DNA of 64,000 nucleotides from Formosa undariae (GTDB lineage Bacteria; Bacteroidota; Bacteroidia; Flavobacteriales; Flavobacteriaceae). Made by a program: the position numbers and the translations under genes. The stretch is taken from assembly GCF_042427615.1 (NCBI RefSeq), contig NZ_JBHMEZ010000003.1:806001-870000 (forward strand), in the 5' to 3' direction. The notes under the pieces were generated by a model that had not been told where the DNA came from, ran no database searches, and saw nothing but the letters and a program-made list of their open reading frames with translations. This document shows positions 1 through 8,666 of the stretch, piece by piece; the first letter of the stretch is position 1, and each line of letters starts with the position of its first letter.

Positions 1-27
1 GAAGGAACTCACTTAGTTCAAATTTAA
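1..27 (+). CDS. C-terminal tail of an upstream gene, possibly galactokinase (partial)
   Basis: The first 27 bases read in frame as EGTHLVQI followed by TAA, 20 bases ahead of galT. A short hydrophilic end just before galT is what one expects of galK in a galactokinase-galT operon, but eight residues cannot establish identity. The galK call is inference from position only. Confidence 0.3.
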   Translation, partial: EGTHLVQI

Positions 28-47
28 TTCCATAAACTGTATCTATA

Positions 48-1067
48 ATGACAAACAATATTCAAGATTACTCGCATAAACGTTTCAATATATTAACAGG
101 AGAATGGGTATTAGTTTCTCCACATCGCGCTAAACGCCCTTGGCAAGGCCAAAACGAGGAAGTTGCTAACGAACAAAGACCATCTCACGACGAAAGTTGT
201 TATTTATGTGCTGGAAACACCCGTGCAAATGGAGAAATTAATCCGGATTACACAGATGTATTTGTATTTACGAACGATTTTGCTGCACTTCAAAAAGACT
301 CTGAAACCTTTACGGTAAACGAAGGATTATTGCAGGCACAAAGTGAACAAGGTGTTTGTAAAGTTATTTGTTTTAGCCCAGATCACTCTAAGAGTTTAGC
401 AAACATGTCTGTTCCAGACATTAATAAAGTGGTTAAAACGTGGCAAAACGAGTATAAAACTTTAGGAGCAATGGATATGATTAAATACGTCCAAATTTTC
501 GAAAATAAAGGCGCTATTATGGGATGTAGTAACCCACATCCTCACGGTCAAATTTGGAGTCAATCAACACTTCCTAACGAAGCATCTAAAAAAGACACTC
601 AACAATTAACTTATTACAACACTAATAAATCGACTTTATTAAGTGACTATCTAAAGCAAGAATTTGAAATTAAAGAGCGTATTATATATGAAAATGATGC
701 TTTTGTTATTCTTGTTCCGTTTTGGGCTATCTGGCCTTTTGAAACTATGATTGTTCCTAAAATAGCTCAAGAAAGTATTTTAGAGATGACGGATAAAGAA
801 ACAGAATTATTTGCTGATGCCATTTCAGTAATTACTAAAGTTTACGATAAATTATTCAACATATCATTCCCTTATTCTAGTGGAATTCATCAAGCGCCTA
901 CAAATGATACGGATCATTCTCACTGGCATTGGCATATGAGTTTTTATCCTCCATTATTACGTAGTGCAACCGTTAAGAAATTTATGGTGGGTTATGAAAT
1001 GTTCGGATCTCCACAACGAGATATCACACCGGAATGGGCCGCAACTACTCTTAAAAATTTAGTGTAA
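48..1067 (+). CDS. galT: Galactose-1-phosphate uridylyltransferase
   Basis: Leloir-pathway enzyme that exchanges UMP between UDP-glucose and galactose-1-phosphate, cytosolic. The 339-residue length is normal for class I GalT. Visible signatures are the N-terminal RFNILTGEWVLVSPHRAKRPW, the zinc-site pair CYLC near residue 52, the active-site NPHPHGQIW around residue 162 (HPH nucleophile motif) and the C-terminal histidine-rich HSHWHWHMSFYPP. It is followed by a strong hairpin terminator and is probably the last gene of a galactose operon that begins left of the window. A separate aldose 1-epimerase gene lies at the other end of the window, not in this operon. Confidence 0.96.
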   Translation: MTNNIQDYSHKRFNILTGEWVLVSPHRAKRPWQGQNEEVANEQRPSHDESCYLCAGNTRANGEINPDYTDVFVFTNDFAALQKDSETFTVNEGLLQAQSEQGVCKVICFSPDHSKSLANMSVPDINKVVKTWQNEYKTLGAMDMIKYVQIFENKGAIMGCSNPHPHGQIWSQSTLPNEASKKDTQQLTYYNTNKSTLLSDYLKQEFEIKERIIYENDAFVILVPFWAIWPFETMIVPKIAQESILEMTDKETELFADAISVITKVYDKLFNISFPYSSGIHQAPTNDTDHSHWHWHMSFYPPLLRSATVKKFMVGYEMFGSPQRDITPEWAATTLKNLV

Positions 1068-1098
1068 CTAATTTAACTTAAAGTAAAAAACACTATAC

Positions 1099-1138
1099 AT
1101 TCCATCTGATTTAAGCATCACTTTAAATCAGATGGAAT
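1099..1138 (+). terminator. Intrinsic terminator after galT
   Basis: A 16-bp perfect stem (ATTCCATCTGATTTAA at 1099-1114 against 1123-1138) with an 8-nt loop, followed by TTAAATTTT, 32 nt after the galT stop. Confidence 0.75.
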
Positions 1139-1273
1139 TTAAATTTTAAAATTCTTATTTTCTTTTCCAAAAAAACATCTTCTTTACTAAAAACAAAGTG
1201 TACTCTGTTTTTTATTAGCATCTACGTTTAATTAACCAGCTAGTTTCCTTAGCCTAAATATTTAAACAAAAAA

Positions 1274-1301
1274 AATCTCAGATTAACATTAATCTGAGAT
1301 T
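1274..1301 (-). terminator. Intrinsic terminator, leftward transcription
   Basis: A 12-bp perfect stem (AATCTCAGATTA and its complement) with a tiny ACAT loop. On the minus strand it is followed by eight T residues. It lies about 200 nt past the stop of the leftward receiver-GT2 gene, so it ends either a long 3' UTR or a separate small RNA. Confidence 0.8.
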
Positions 1302-1470
1302 ATTAAACGAGTACAGTTATGAGATAAAACCAGGAGATAGCACCGCCACTAAATGATAAAGTGTCGTTCTCAATACCGTATCGTCCGACCAGCTCTAGAC
1401 AGATTAAAGTAGTCTTGAATGTTTAGATTCGACATAAATATATGCCCCCTAAAACAACTACTCATCCTCT
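1302..1470 (-). ncRNA. Candidate small RNA or structured 3' UTR
   Basis: Between the leftward gene ending at 1500 and its presumptive terminator at 1274-1301 are about 200 nt without an ORF. On the minus strand the region is locally richer in G and C than nearby spacers and can form short pairings (TGTCG/CGACA, AGAC/GTCT, CACT/AGTG). A -7-like TATATTTA lies at about 1436-1443 on the minus strand, without a clear -33 partner. Flavobacteria carry lineage-specific RNAs such as 6S-Flavo, but I cannot match this sequence to one. Boundaries are approximate. Confidence 0.25.
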
Positions 1471-1499
1471 TTCCAAATCACGTCTATTAATCTTAGGGA

Positions 1500-2678
1500 T
1501 TAAGTCGTTTGTAATACTGTTTTTTTAGAAATTGGAGTCTTAACTTTTCGGTATACCCAAGCTATTTCTCCCAATTGAAATATAATTTTCACAGAATCTT
1601 TCATAGATAATTTAGAACCATCGGCATGAATCCAGCGCTTAAGCGGTTGCTCACACAGCATGGCCTTCGCTTGTTGTAATCCGAAATACTGACTCATACG
1701 TTTAAAGATTTCGACATCGAAAATCCACTGCGTAACAAATTTTTCGCCGAAAGCGACTTCTATAACATCTTTACTAAAGATTTTAGCACCACATTGCGTG
1801 TCTTTAAAATCCATCTTTAATATGTTCCTGATGATGAAATTAATGCTTAAGCTAATTATTTTTCGAGCAGATTCTTTGGTAATATTCGCACCCATTCTAG
1901 AAATTCTAGAGCCACTTACAATTTTAAAATCGGAGGTTTCAATGGTTTTCACTAAATCATCAAAATCGGCTAAGTCTGTAGACAAATCAGCATCTAAAAA
2001 ACCGATATAATCTAAATCTGCTTTCTTAGCCATAAACAACATTCCTAGACGCACAGCTTCTGCTTTTCCGCCGTTCTTTTCGCAATCGTACACCGTTATA
2101 AAATCTTCTCTCCCTTTTTGCAAGTTATAAAGGACTTCTAGAGTTTTATCTTTACTGCCATCGTTTACAAAGCATAAATGATATCCAGAATGCTTATCTA
2201 TATAGTTAGTAAATTCTTCACTTAATAACCGTTCTTCCTCATTATAACACGGAATAACAACACCTACACAACGCTCCTGAATGACAACATTGCTTACAGA
2301 TACCGTGTCTTGGACTTCTGGAGCTCCAATTAAACGTTTTACACGCGCGCTGATTTCATTAAGACTTAGCGGTTTTTTCATATAATCGTTTATCCCTAAA
2401 TCGAAACCTTCTGTAATCGTATCATCTGTAGTATTTCCGGACAACACCATTATGGGTGTCTCGGCATTATTAGATTGTCTTATATGTTTTACAATATCCA
2501 ATCCAGAAACAAAAGGCATATTAATATCTACAATAACTAAATCTGGAATAAATATATTATAAGCGGCTATTCCCTTTTGTCCATCGACTTCTATTTTCAC
2601 CTCATAACCCAATTCAGTTAAGCGCTTTTGCAATGGAAGTAAAACGAGTTGCTGATCGTCTATGGCTAAAATTTTCAT
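1500..2678 (-). CDS. Response-regulator receiver fused to a GT2 glycosyltransferase
   Basis: Residues 1-118 form a CheY-like receiver (MKILAIDDQQ start, phospho-acceptor Asp51 in VIVDINMP, a Lys in YMKKPLSLNE). After a short linker a GT2 domain of the DPM1/DPG synthase type starts near residue 138 (VVIPCYNEEERL, then FVNDGSKDKT, and the metal-binding FLDADLSTD). The C-terminal part has no obvious membrane helices. The start was placed at the twelfth residue of the longest frame, because the receiver fold begins there. Phosphorylation of the receiver would give direct control of a polysaccharide or polyprenyl-linked sugar transferase; this is inference. A LytTR-type direct repeat lies 92 nt upstream. 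The fusion is unusual; GT2 genes normally stand alone. Confidence 0.85.
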   Translation of the reverse strand: MKILAIDDQQLVLLPLQKRLTELGYEVKIEVDGQKGIAAYNIFIPDLVIVDINMPFVSGLDIVKHIRQSNNAETPIMVLSGNTTDDTITEGFDLGINDYMKKPLSLNEISARVKRLIGAPEVQDTVSVSNVVIQERCVGVVIPCYNEEERLLSEEFTNYIDKHSGYHLCFVNDGSKDKTLEVLYNLQKGREDFITVYDCEKNGGKAEAVRLGMLFMAKKADLDYIGFLDADLSTDLADFDDLVKTIETSDFKIVSGSRISRMGANITKESARKIISLSINFIIRNILKMDFKDTQCGAKIFSKDVIEVAFGEKFVTQWIFDVEIFKRMSQYFGLQQAKAMLCEQPLKRWIHADGSKLSMKDSVKIIFQLGEIAWVYRKVKTPISKKTVLQTT

Positions 2679-2708
2679 AATACCTTGTTTTATTAATTTT
2701 TGATACTC

Positions 2709-2716
2709 CAAAAGTA
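2709..2716 (-). promoter_or_regulatory. -7 promoter element of the receiver-GT2 gene
   Basis: Reads TACTTTTG on the minus strand, an exact match to the Bacteroidota TAnnTTTG element, 31 nt upstream of the chosen start and 54 nt from the LytTR-type box at 2770. Confidence 0.5.
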
Positions 2717-2769
2717 CCTTAGAAGTTACCCTGAAAAATCTATTTTAGTTTAACCGATGCTCTTGTATC

Positions 2770-2800
2770 GATGAATGGTAGATTGCTATAGATAATTAAA
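2770..2800 (-). promoter_or_regulatory. LytTR-type direct repeat, site A
   Basis: GATGAATGGT at 2770-2779 and a weaker GATAATTAAA at 2791-2800, exactly 21 nt apart, with TATA before the second box. It sits in the divergent spacer between the receiver-GT2 gene and the rightward membrane-protein operon. The reverse complement, ACCATTCATC, resembles the LytTR half-site consensus known from AgrA-type regulators. Confidence 0.7.
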
Positions 2801-2824
2801 AAAGAAAGCCCTACTTAATTTATT

Positions 2825-2832
2825 TATCTTTA
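2825..2832 (+). promoter_or_regulatory. Possible -7 element for the rightward polysaccharide operon
   Basis: TATCTTTA, a one-mismatch match to TAnnTTTG, 16 nt before the start at 2849 and 24 nt from the second box of site A. There is no obvious -33 TTTG partner, which would suit an activator-dependent promoter. Confidence 0.35.
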
Positions 2833-2848
2833 CCGTACTGATAATTCA

Positions 2849-5800
2849 ATGAAAGAAACCTCAAACAAATACTTAATTGTAGCCATCCTTTTAGGACTTG
2901 CTTTTCATGGTAGTGCCATATTTTTCACATTGGAAACCACTTATGATGCGTTAATACATCTGTTTTTTGCAGATCATTATGCACACAGTTGGTTTGAACC
3001 CTGGAATTATAAGTGGTACACCGGATTTACAGTACAGAGCTATCCGCCTTTAGTACATCAATCTATAGCGCTATTGTCTTTAATTGGAGGTTTAAAATTT
3101 GGGATGTTTAGTGTAGCACTAATAGCTATTGTCTTATTTATTACTGGTGTTTATCGTTTTTCTTTAATGATGACAGCTAACAAAACGATAGCTGGTTATG
3201 CCACTATTCTGGCTGTATTTTCATCGTCATTTATAGAAACCCTACACCTTTTTGGTCAACTACCTAGTATTATTGGTGTTTCCGTATTAATGCATTCCTT
3301 GCCAGAGATTTACCTTTGGCTAAAAACGGGTAAACGCTGGTACTTAGCAACCTCACTATCTTTAATTGCTGTTACCGTGACGTCTCACCATGTCACTCCC
3401 ATTTTTGGAATGATATTTTTCATCTTCCCTTTAATTGGGATGGTCATTATGGATGTATCTCGCGAGCAGGTTGATAGTATGAAAGCGGTGACTTTTAAAT
3501 TGTTTTTAAATAGTTTTTTAAAGCTCGTTAAACGCATTTTAAGCTTTGGTCTTTTATCACTGGTTTTAATTATAGGATGTATTCTGCCGTATTGGTTAAA
3601 CTCGAAAGCAAACCCCATTACTCAAGTGCCTATTCCGCATGGATCGCGAGACAATTTTCTTGAGGTTACATCCTCTGGATTGGTTTTCTTTTTAATTCCT
3701 TGGGGTATTTTATTGGTGCTATTACCTTATATATTTTACAGGTATTATAGTAAACGTTATCTCTTTTTCGGATTATCGGTTACCATTTGCACCATATTAG
3801 GTACCGGAGGAACCACATCTATTCCGTTAAAAATGTTAGGAGAAACCGCTTTTAATATATTAACATTAGACCGGTTTACACTTTGGGCCTCAATCTTATC
3901 TATTCCCATGATGGGAGAATTTGCCTATCGCTTTGTAGAAGGCGATTTAAAAACGTTAATTCAAGCAAAATTCGGAGCTATTTACCACAGGATTGCTGGT
4001 GGTATTCTAGCAGGACTTATGGTTTTTATGGTGGTATTTACTATGAGTTTAAATTATTTTAGACCCTCACAGCCACAGAAAATAAAAATGCTTCCTATCG
4101 TGAATTTCTTAAATCAAGACGATCATGATAAATGGCGCTTTTTAACGCTTGGTTTTGGTGACCAAATGGCGTGGTTAAGTGCACAAACAAATGCGATGAC
4201 AGTAGATGGTAATTACCATTCGGCACGACGCCTTCCGGAGTTAACCACCCGCCCCATAGAACGCTTAGAGAATTCAAAATTTAAAGGTGTTGCTGGGATT
4301 GGTTCCCTACAGCAGTTTTTAACCACACCAGAAAAATACAATCTCAAATACATTTTTTCTAACGATAAATTTTACGATCCTATTTTATATTTCTGTGGGT
4401 GGCAACGCTTGCGACAATTAGAAAATGGCATTATGGTTTGGGAACGTTTAAATATTCCTCCAGTATCCTCTATATTACCAAAAGAAGATGTGGCGCAATG
4501 GTTAAAAATCCACTGGGGCATCGTTCCTTTTTTAACCGTTCTGATAGCCTTTATTTTAAACATACAGATGTTTTGGATAAACATGCTAAAAACACGTTTT
4601 AAACCCCTTCCTGATTTTTTAAAATTCCCTATATCCTATACTAAATTTAATAGGACAGTGCTACGCATAACACACTTATGGTCTCTGTTATTAGCCAGTG
4701 TAGTTTGTTATGGCCTCTATATATTTTACTTAAAGAATGACACCCAACGCAGTCCTGAACAAGCCATTATAACCTATTATGATGCCCTCGATTTTAAAAA
4801 TTTCGAAAAAGCGCACAATTTAATCGATCCCGAAAACGACATGCCAATAGCACAATATATGCTAGAAATCTCGGTTACAGATGGCTTACTTAGTAGTTAT
4901 GCGAAAATGGACGCTATTACAACTGAAATCACCCCGCTAAACGATAGTACCGTGTCTGCAAAAGTAATCACGCAATGGATTACACCACTAGAAAAGATTG
5001 AAAAAGTAGATTATAAATCCTTATCCAAACGTAAAGGCAAATGGTATTTACATGCCGACGATTTAAATCATGATTTGCCACCAGATCAATTGTATTCAGA
5101 TCAAGCTACAACCTATTACAATCAGGGTAGGCGCCGTATTACCACAGAACAAACGCATCACGAAGACATATTAAAACAACCCGTTTTAGAAGTCGTTTCG
5201 GCTAAATTGGTACATTACAACGGGAGTTATGCCATTATTGGAGAAATTCAGAATATAGATAACGTCCCTGCCGATGTGGTTTTAAAAGGAACGTTATACA
5301 ACAACGCTAATAAACAACTGGCAACCTACAATGCAAAATATCATGTTAAACATAAATTAATGCCAAAAGAGTCAAGTAGTTTCCGAATTAACTTTGAAGG
5401 AATTGCTTGGTCCAAAACACAAGATTCTATTCCAGAAACCTTTAATCCTGATGAATTTACGCCCGTAGCGTTTGAAGAGCAACCTACCAAATTTAACCTG
5501 CAAGTGGCTGGAAATGTTACAGGATCTGATTTATATAAAAAAGGCGTACTTAGTGCACTAACAGTTAATAATGAAACCATACACGGTAACCTCTTTAATA
5601 GTGGGATTCAGGAAATAACAATACCTCAGCTTCTAATTACCTATTACGACGCCAACAAAAACATGGTTTGGGTCGATCACTTATTTGTAAAAGCAGGCAT
5701 AAGACAGCAACGAAAACAAGATTTTGAGTACCACATCTTAAAAGCAGGACCAACAGAAATAATAAATACAGACATGTCTAATATTTTTGTAAATGGTTTG

Positions 5801-5938
5801 CCCAATGCTGCAATAGCTTCTAAAATTGTACCTCAAAGAATTATAAATCATAATAACGAACACTTACAACCGATAAATCATCCAGATTTTAGTTATATTA
5901 AAATAGAATTGAACACCTATTTAGGAAACCCCCATTAA
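2849..5938 (+). CDS. Large polytopic membrane protein, PTPS-related / GT-C-like, with NTF2-like and FxLYD-like C-terminal domains
   Basis: 1029 residues. The first half has about ten hydrophobic segments and a periplasmic loop with DALIHLFFADHYAHSW and YKWYTGFTVQSYPPLVH, typical of proteins annotated as 6-pyruvoyl-tetrahydropterin synthase-related membrane proteins, which look like GT-C sugar transferases or polymerases. After another helix near 600-630 comes an NTF2-like domain (SPEQAIITYYDALDF, then RKGKWYLHADDL). The C-terminal 300 residues are beta-rich, with an FxLYD-like stretch (VVSAKLVHYNGSYAIIGEIQN). It heads a three-gene operon and its stop overlaps the next start (TAATG). I infer a role in polymerising or transferring the exopolysaccharide at the inner membrane. 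The enzymatic activity is not shown by any motif I can name with certainty. Confidence 0.7.
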   Translation: MKETSNKYLIVAILLGLAFHGSAIFFTLETTYDALIHLFFADHYAHSWFEPWNYKWYTGFTVQSYPPLVHQSIALLSLIGGLKFGMFSVALIAIVLFITGVYRFSLMMTANKTIAGYATILAVFSSSFIETLHLFGQLPSIIGVSVLMHSLPEIYLWLKTGKRWYLATSLSLIAVTVTSHHVTPIFGMIFFIFPLIGMVIMDVSREQVDSMKAVTFKLFLNSFLKLVKRILSFGLLSLVLIIGCILPYWLNSKANPITQVPIPHGSRDNFLEVTSSGLVFFLIPWGILLVLLPYIFYRYYSKRYLFFGLSVTICTILGTGGTTSIPLKMLGETAFNILTLDRFTLWASILSIPMMGEFAYRFVEGDLKTLIQAKFGAIYHRIAGGILAGLMVFMVVFTMSLNYFRPSQPQKIKMLPIVNFLNQDDHDKWRFLTLGFGDQMAWLSAQTNAMTVDGNYHSARRLPELTTRPIERLENSKFKGVAGIGSLQQFLTTPEKYNLKYIFSNDKFYDPILYFCGWQRLRQLENGIMVWERLNIPPVSSILPKEDVAQWLKIHWGIVPFLTVLIAFILNIQMFWINMLKTRFKPLPDFLKFPISYTKFNRTVLRITHLWSLLLASVVCYGLYIFYLKNDTQRSPEQAIITYYDALDFKNFEKAHNLIDPENDMPIAQYMLEISVTDGLLSSYAKMDAITTEITPLNDSTVSAKVITQWITPLEKIEKVDYKSLSKRKGKWYLHADDLNHDLPPDQLYSDQATTYYNQGRRRITTEQTHHEDILKQPVLEVVSAKLVHYNGSYAIIGEIQNIDNVPADVVLKGTLYNNANKQLATYNAKYHVKHKLMPKESSSFRINFEGIAWSKTQDSIPETFNPDEFTPVAFEEQPTKFNLQVAGNVTGSDLYKKGVLSALTVNNETIHGNLFNSGIQEITIPQLLITYYDANKNMVWVDHLFVKAGIRQQRKQDFEYHILKAGPTEIINTDMSNIFVNGLPNAAIASKIVPQRIINHNNEHLQPINHPDFSYIKIELNTYLGNPH

Positions 5939-7155
5939 TGCTTTTGAAACGGACATACATACTCTTTTTAGGACTGATATTATTATCATCGTTCGCTATA
6001 GTGCAAGAACAAGCGACCGATACAATTATGCGCCTATTAACAACATCTACACAGTATGAAGTAGGCACACCTGTAATTCTAGAATTCACAGCTTCACGAC
6101 AAAAAACACCACTACTCTATTGTACAAGCAGTTTTGGATCGACGTTGGTATCTTCTCGTTTTAAAGACGACAAGCTTCAGTATATAATTCCGAAAAACAT
6201 ATGTAATAAAATTGGTGTGGTGCAATGGACCTTATTGACAGATCACGATTCAATATCTGGGCAATTTCATGTAAATCCGAAAGCCGAAGTCGCTACTATG
6301 GAGACCTATATTGGTCCGCCGAGTATTGAGGCTGGAGGTACAGATTATGCCATGTTGGTTATTATTCCAACAGACTCTTTAGACAACCCTGTGCCGAAAA
6401 ACACGGTAGTTAATGCAAAATATCAATTTTTAAACACCGAGGAACAAGACCCCATTTTTACAAATAATATAATCGCTTATAAAAATATATATTCTAAAAA
6501 TGACAGTGGACGGATTTTAGTTTCTTCGGAAAGTTTAGGCATTAACAGTAAAGAATTCACCATTAATGTTTGGGCTGCTATTCCTACAGATTTCACCATT
6601 TCTGCCAAACGCCCACATGTTTATGCCGATGGCAATCAGATTACAACATTTAGTACGTCCGTATTAAAAGACAAACACGATAATCTGGTTAGCGATGGGA
6701 CTTTTGTCACCTTTTTTATTACCAACGACGCTGGAAATATTCTTAAAACTACAGGAACTACAATTTCAGGTGTTGCACATGCTAAGATGATTCATCCAGA
6801 TTTTAAAGACCAGTGGCAGGTCAAAGCAGCTGTAGATGGCATGTCCGAAAGTCAGACATTAACCGTAAACTACCAAAGTGTTATCGAAGATTTTGAAGTT
6901 GCATTTTCCAATCATAATCGCGATATTTTAGTTGGTCCTTTACAAAGTTTTATGCAACAAATGATTCCTGATGGATTACAAGTTAATTTATTAATTTATA
7001 AAGAGGATACGCTTGTACATCGCATCACTAAAACATCGTTTAATGGTTATATTAATTTTCATTTAAAACCCGCAATCTATGCCAACGAAACGTATACATT
7101 CCGAGTTGAAACCGCAGGAATAGACAAAACATTTAATGACAAAAAACTATGGTAG
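5938..7155 (+). CDS. Secreted Ig-like (invasin/Big_1-type) protein
   Basis: 405 residues with an N-terminal hydrophobic signal (TYILFLGLILLSSFAIVQEQ). The body is beta-rich with no catalytic motif. Residues of about 220-315 (RPHVYADGNQITTFSTSVLK, DGTFVTFFITNDAG, WQVKAAVDGMSESQTLTVNY) look like a bacterial Ig-like domain of the invasin type. It starts inside the stop codon of the preceding gene and overlaps the next gene by 7 nt, so the three proteins are probably made in fixed proportion. It is likely a periplasmic or surface partner of the membrane protein and the glycosidase; the function is inferred from context. Confidence 0.6.
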   Translation: MLLKRTYILFLGLILLSSFAIVQEQATDTIMRLLTTSTQYEVGTPVILEFTASRQKTPLLYCTSSFGSTLVSSRFKDDKLQYIIPKNICNKIGVVQWTLLTDHDSISGQFHVNPKAEVATMETYIGPPSIEAGGTDYAMLVIIPTDSLDNPVPKNTVVNAKYQFLNTEEQDPIFTNNIIAYKNIYSKNDSGRILVSSESLGINSKEFTINVWAAIPTDFTISAKRPHVYADGNQITTFSTSVLKDKHDNLVSDGTFVTFFITNDAGNILKTTGTTISGVAHAKMIHPDFKDQWQVKAAVDGMSESQTLTVNYQSVIEDFEVAFSNHNRDILVGPLQSFMQQMIPDGLQVNLLIYKEDTLVHRITKTSFNGYINFHLKPAIYANETYTFRVETAGIDKTFNDKKLW

Positions 7156-8666
7156 GTCTTAACAAAAACATACTCCGATCCATTATAATCCTCTCATACA
7201 TTATGATTATTGCTTTAATACTTTCTGGCATAAGCGCCCTTTTTAGTTATCTAAATACGGGTGCCGACAGAAGTAGCATGCTACATACCGAAATACAAAA
7301 GGTAGCACAATACACACCAAAACTAACTTGGACTCCCTTACAAAACGAAGGACGGCACATGGATAGCCAGAATTTAATAGCCTTACAAAACGATTATTTA
7401 GACGCTTGGTATGTAAAACACATAGCTTATAAAACCAATAAAACAGCTGGCATAAAAGATTATTATACAGACAGTGCCAGAACACATTTGTGCGATTTTA
7501 TAGCGTTAAATAAAGACCAAAATATTACGATTGAAGCGACAACATTAAGCCATAATCCAACCTTAGATTTTTTTAGTGAAGACGGGCAATTAGCAGTGAT
7601 TACAGACCGGGATGTTGTGGAATATAAGCGGATATTTAAAGACAATGAACCTATTTTAGAAACTACAGAAACCGCTACTTATAAAATCGTGTTTTTGTTA
7701 GAAGATGGCTTTTGGCGCATTCGCCATTTGATTAAAGAAAGCCAAATGCCTTTTAAAGCAAAAATATCAAAAATTGAAACAAATAACCTGAGTATTAAGG
7801 GCATTAACTACTATCCTAAAGATACACCATGGAATATGTTTGGCGATAAATTCTCTAAAGACATTATTACAAATGACTTTAAAATTATAAAACAGGCAGG
7901 TTTAAATACAGTCCGAATATTTGTTCAGTATGAAGATTTTGGAAAAGCAGAAGTAAAACCCAAGAAACTAGAAAAATTAAAACAGACGTTAGATATAGCA
8001 GAAGCTCAGCGTTTGAAAGTAGTACTCACACTGTTTGATTTCTATGGAGATTATTCCGTTATGGATTGGACCTTAAACCAACGCCATGCCAGTACTATTG
8101 TAGATACATTTAAAAATCACAATGCTATTGTTGCTTGGGATATTAAAAACGAGCCTAATCTCGATTTTGAATCGCGAGGTAAATCCAATGTCGTGGCTTG
8201 GCTAGATGCCATGATTCATTTAGTGAGGTCTACCGACTCTATACACCCGGTAACTATCGGGTGGTCTAACACAGCAAGTGCTTCTATTTTAAAAGATAAA
8301 GTCGACTTGGTTTCCTTTCATTATTACGAAGATATAAATGAGTTGGATACAGCCATAAAAACGTTAAAAAAGAACATCCCTAACAAAAAATTAGTATTAC
8401 AAGAATATGGCATATCTTCTTATAGCGGACTCTGGAAACCCTTCGGATCTTCGGAAGAAGACCAAGCAAATTATCATAAAAAAATCCAGGATATTATTGC
8501 AGACAATAACCTAGAATTTATGTCTTGGACGCTTTACGACTTTACAGAAATACCAAAAGAAGTCGTTGGACGACTTCCTTGGAGAAAAAATATTCAGGAA
8601 CATTTTGGTTTTATTAAGCAAAACGGAGAACGAAAACCCGCTTTTAGATACATGGCTAAACCATAA
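7149..8666 (+). CDS. Membrane-anchored GH5/cellulase-like glycoside hydrolase with NTF2-like domain
   Basis: 505 residues. One N-terminal transmembrane anchor (about 8-35) is followed by an NTF2-like region (about 75-200, ending in LLEDGFWRIRHLIKE). A TIM-barrel hydrolase starts near 215 (IKGINYYPKDTPWNMFG). The clan-A acid/base is Glu335 in DIKNEPN and the nucleophile is Glu419 in VLQEYG, with the supporting VDLVSFHYYED before it. Many synthase-type polysaccharide loci (Pel, PGA, cellulose, alginate) carry a periplasmic hydrolase or lyase that trims polymer during export, and this gene fits that role. It overlaps the upstream gene by 7 nt and ends in an 11-nt convergent overlap with the GT4 gene. 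Confidence 0.8.
   Translation: MVGLNKNILRSIIILSYIMIIALILSGISALFSYLNTGADRSSMLHTEIQKVAQYTPKLTWTPLQNEGRHMDSQNLIALQNDYLDAWYVKHIAYKTNKTAGIKDYYTDSARTHLCDFIALNKDQNITIEATTLSHNPTLDFFSEDGQLAVITDRDVVEYKRIFKDNEPILETTETATYKIVFLLEDGFWRIRHLIKESQMPFKAKISKIETNNLSIKGINYYPKDTPWNMFGDKFSKDIITNDFKIIKQAGLNTVRIFVQYEDFGKAEVKPKKLEKLKQTLDIAEAQRLKVVLTLFDFYGDYSVMDWTLNQRHASTIVDTFKNHNAIVAWDIKNEPNLDFESRGKSNVVAWLDAMIHLVRSTDSIHPVTIGWSNTASASILKDKVDLVSFHYYEDINELDTAIKTLKKNIPNKKLVLQEYGISSYSGLWKPFGSSEEDQANYHKKIQDIIADNNLEFMSWTLYDFTEIPKEVVGRLPWRKNIQEHFGFIKQNGERKPAFRYMAKP

Noticed and set aside
1302..1470. tmRNA because of the GGGGGC near the possible RNA start
   Set aside because: Too short, no tRNA-like T arm or terminal CCA, and no tag-reading frame.
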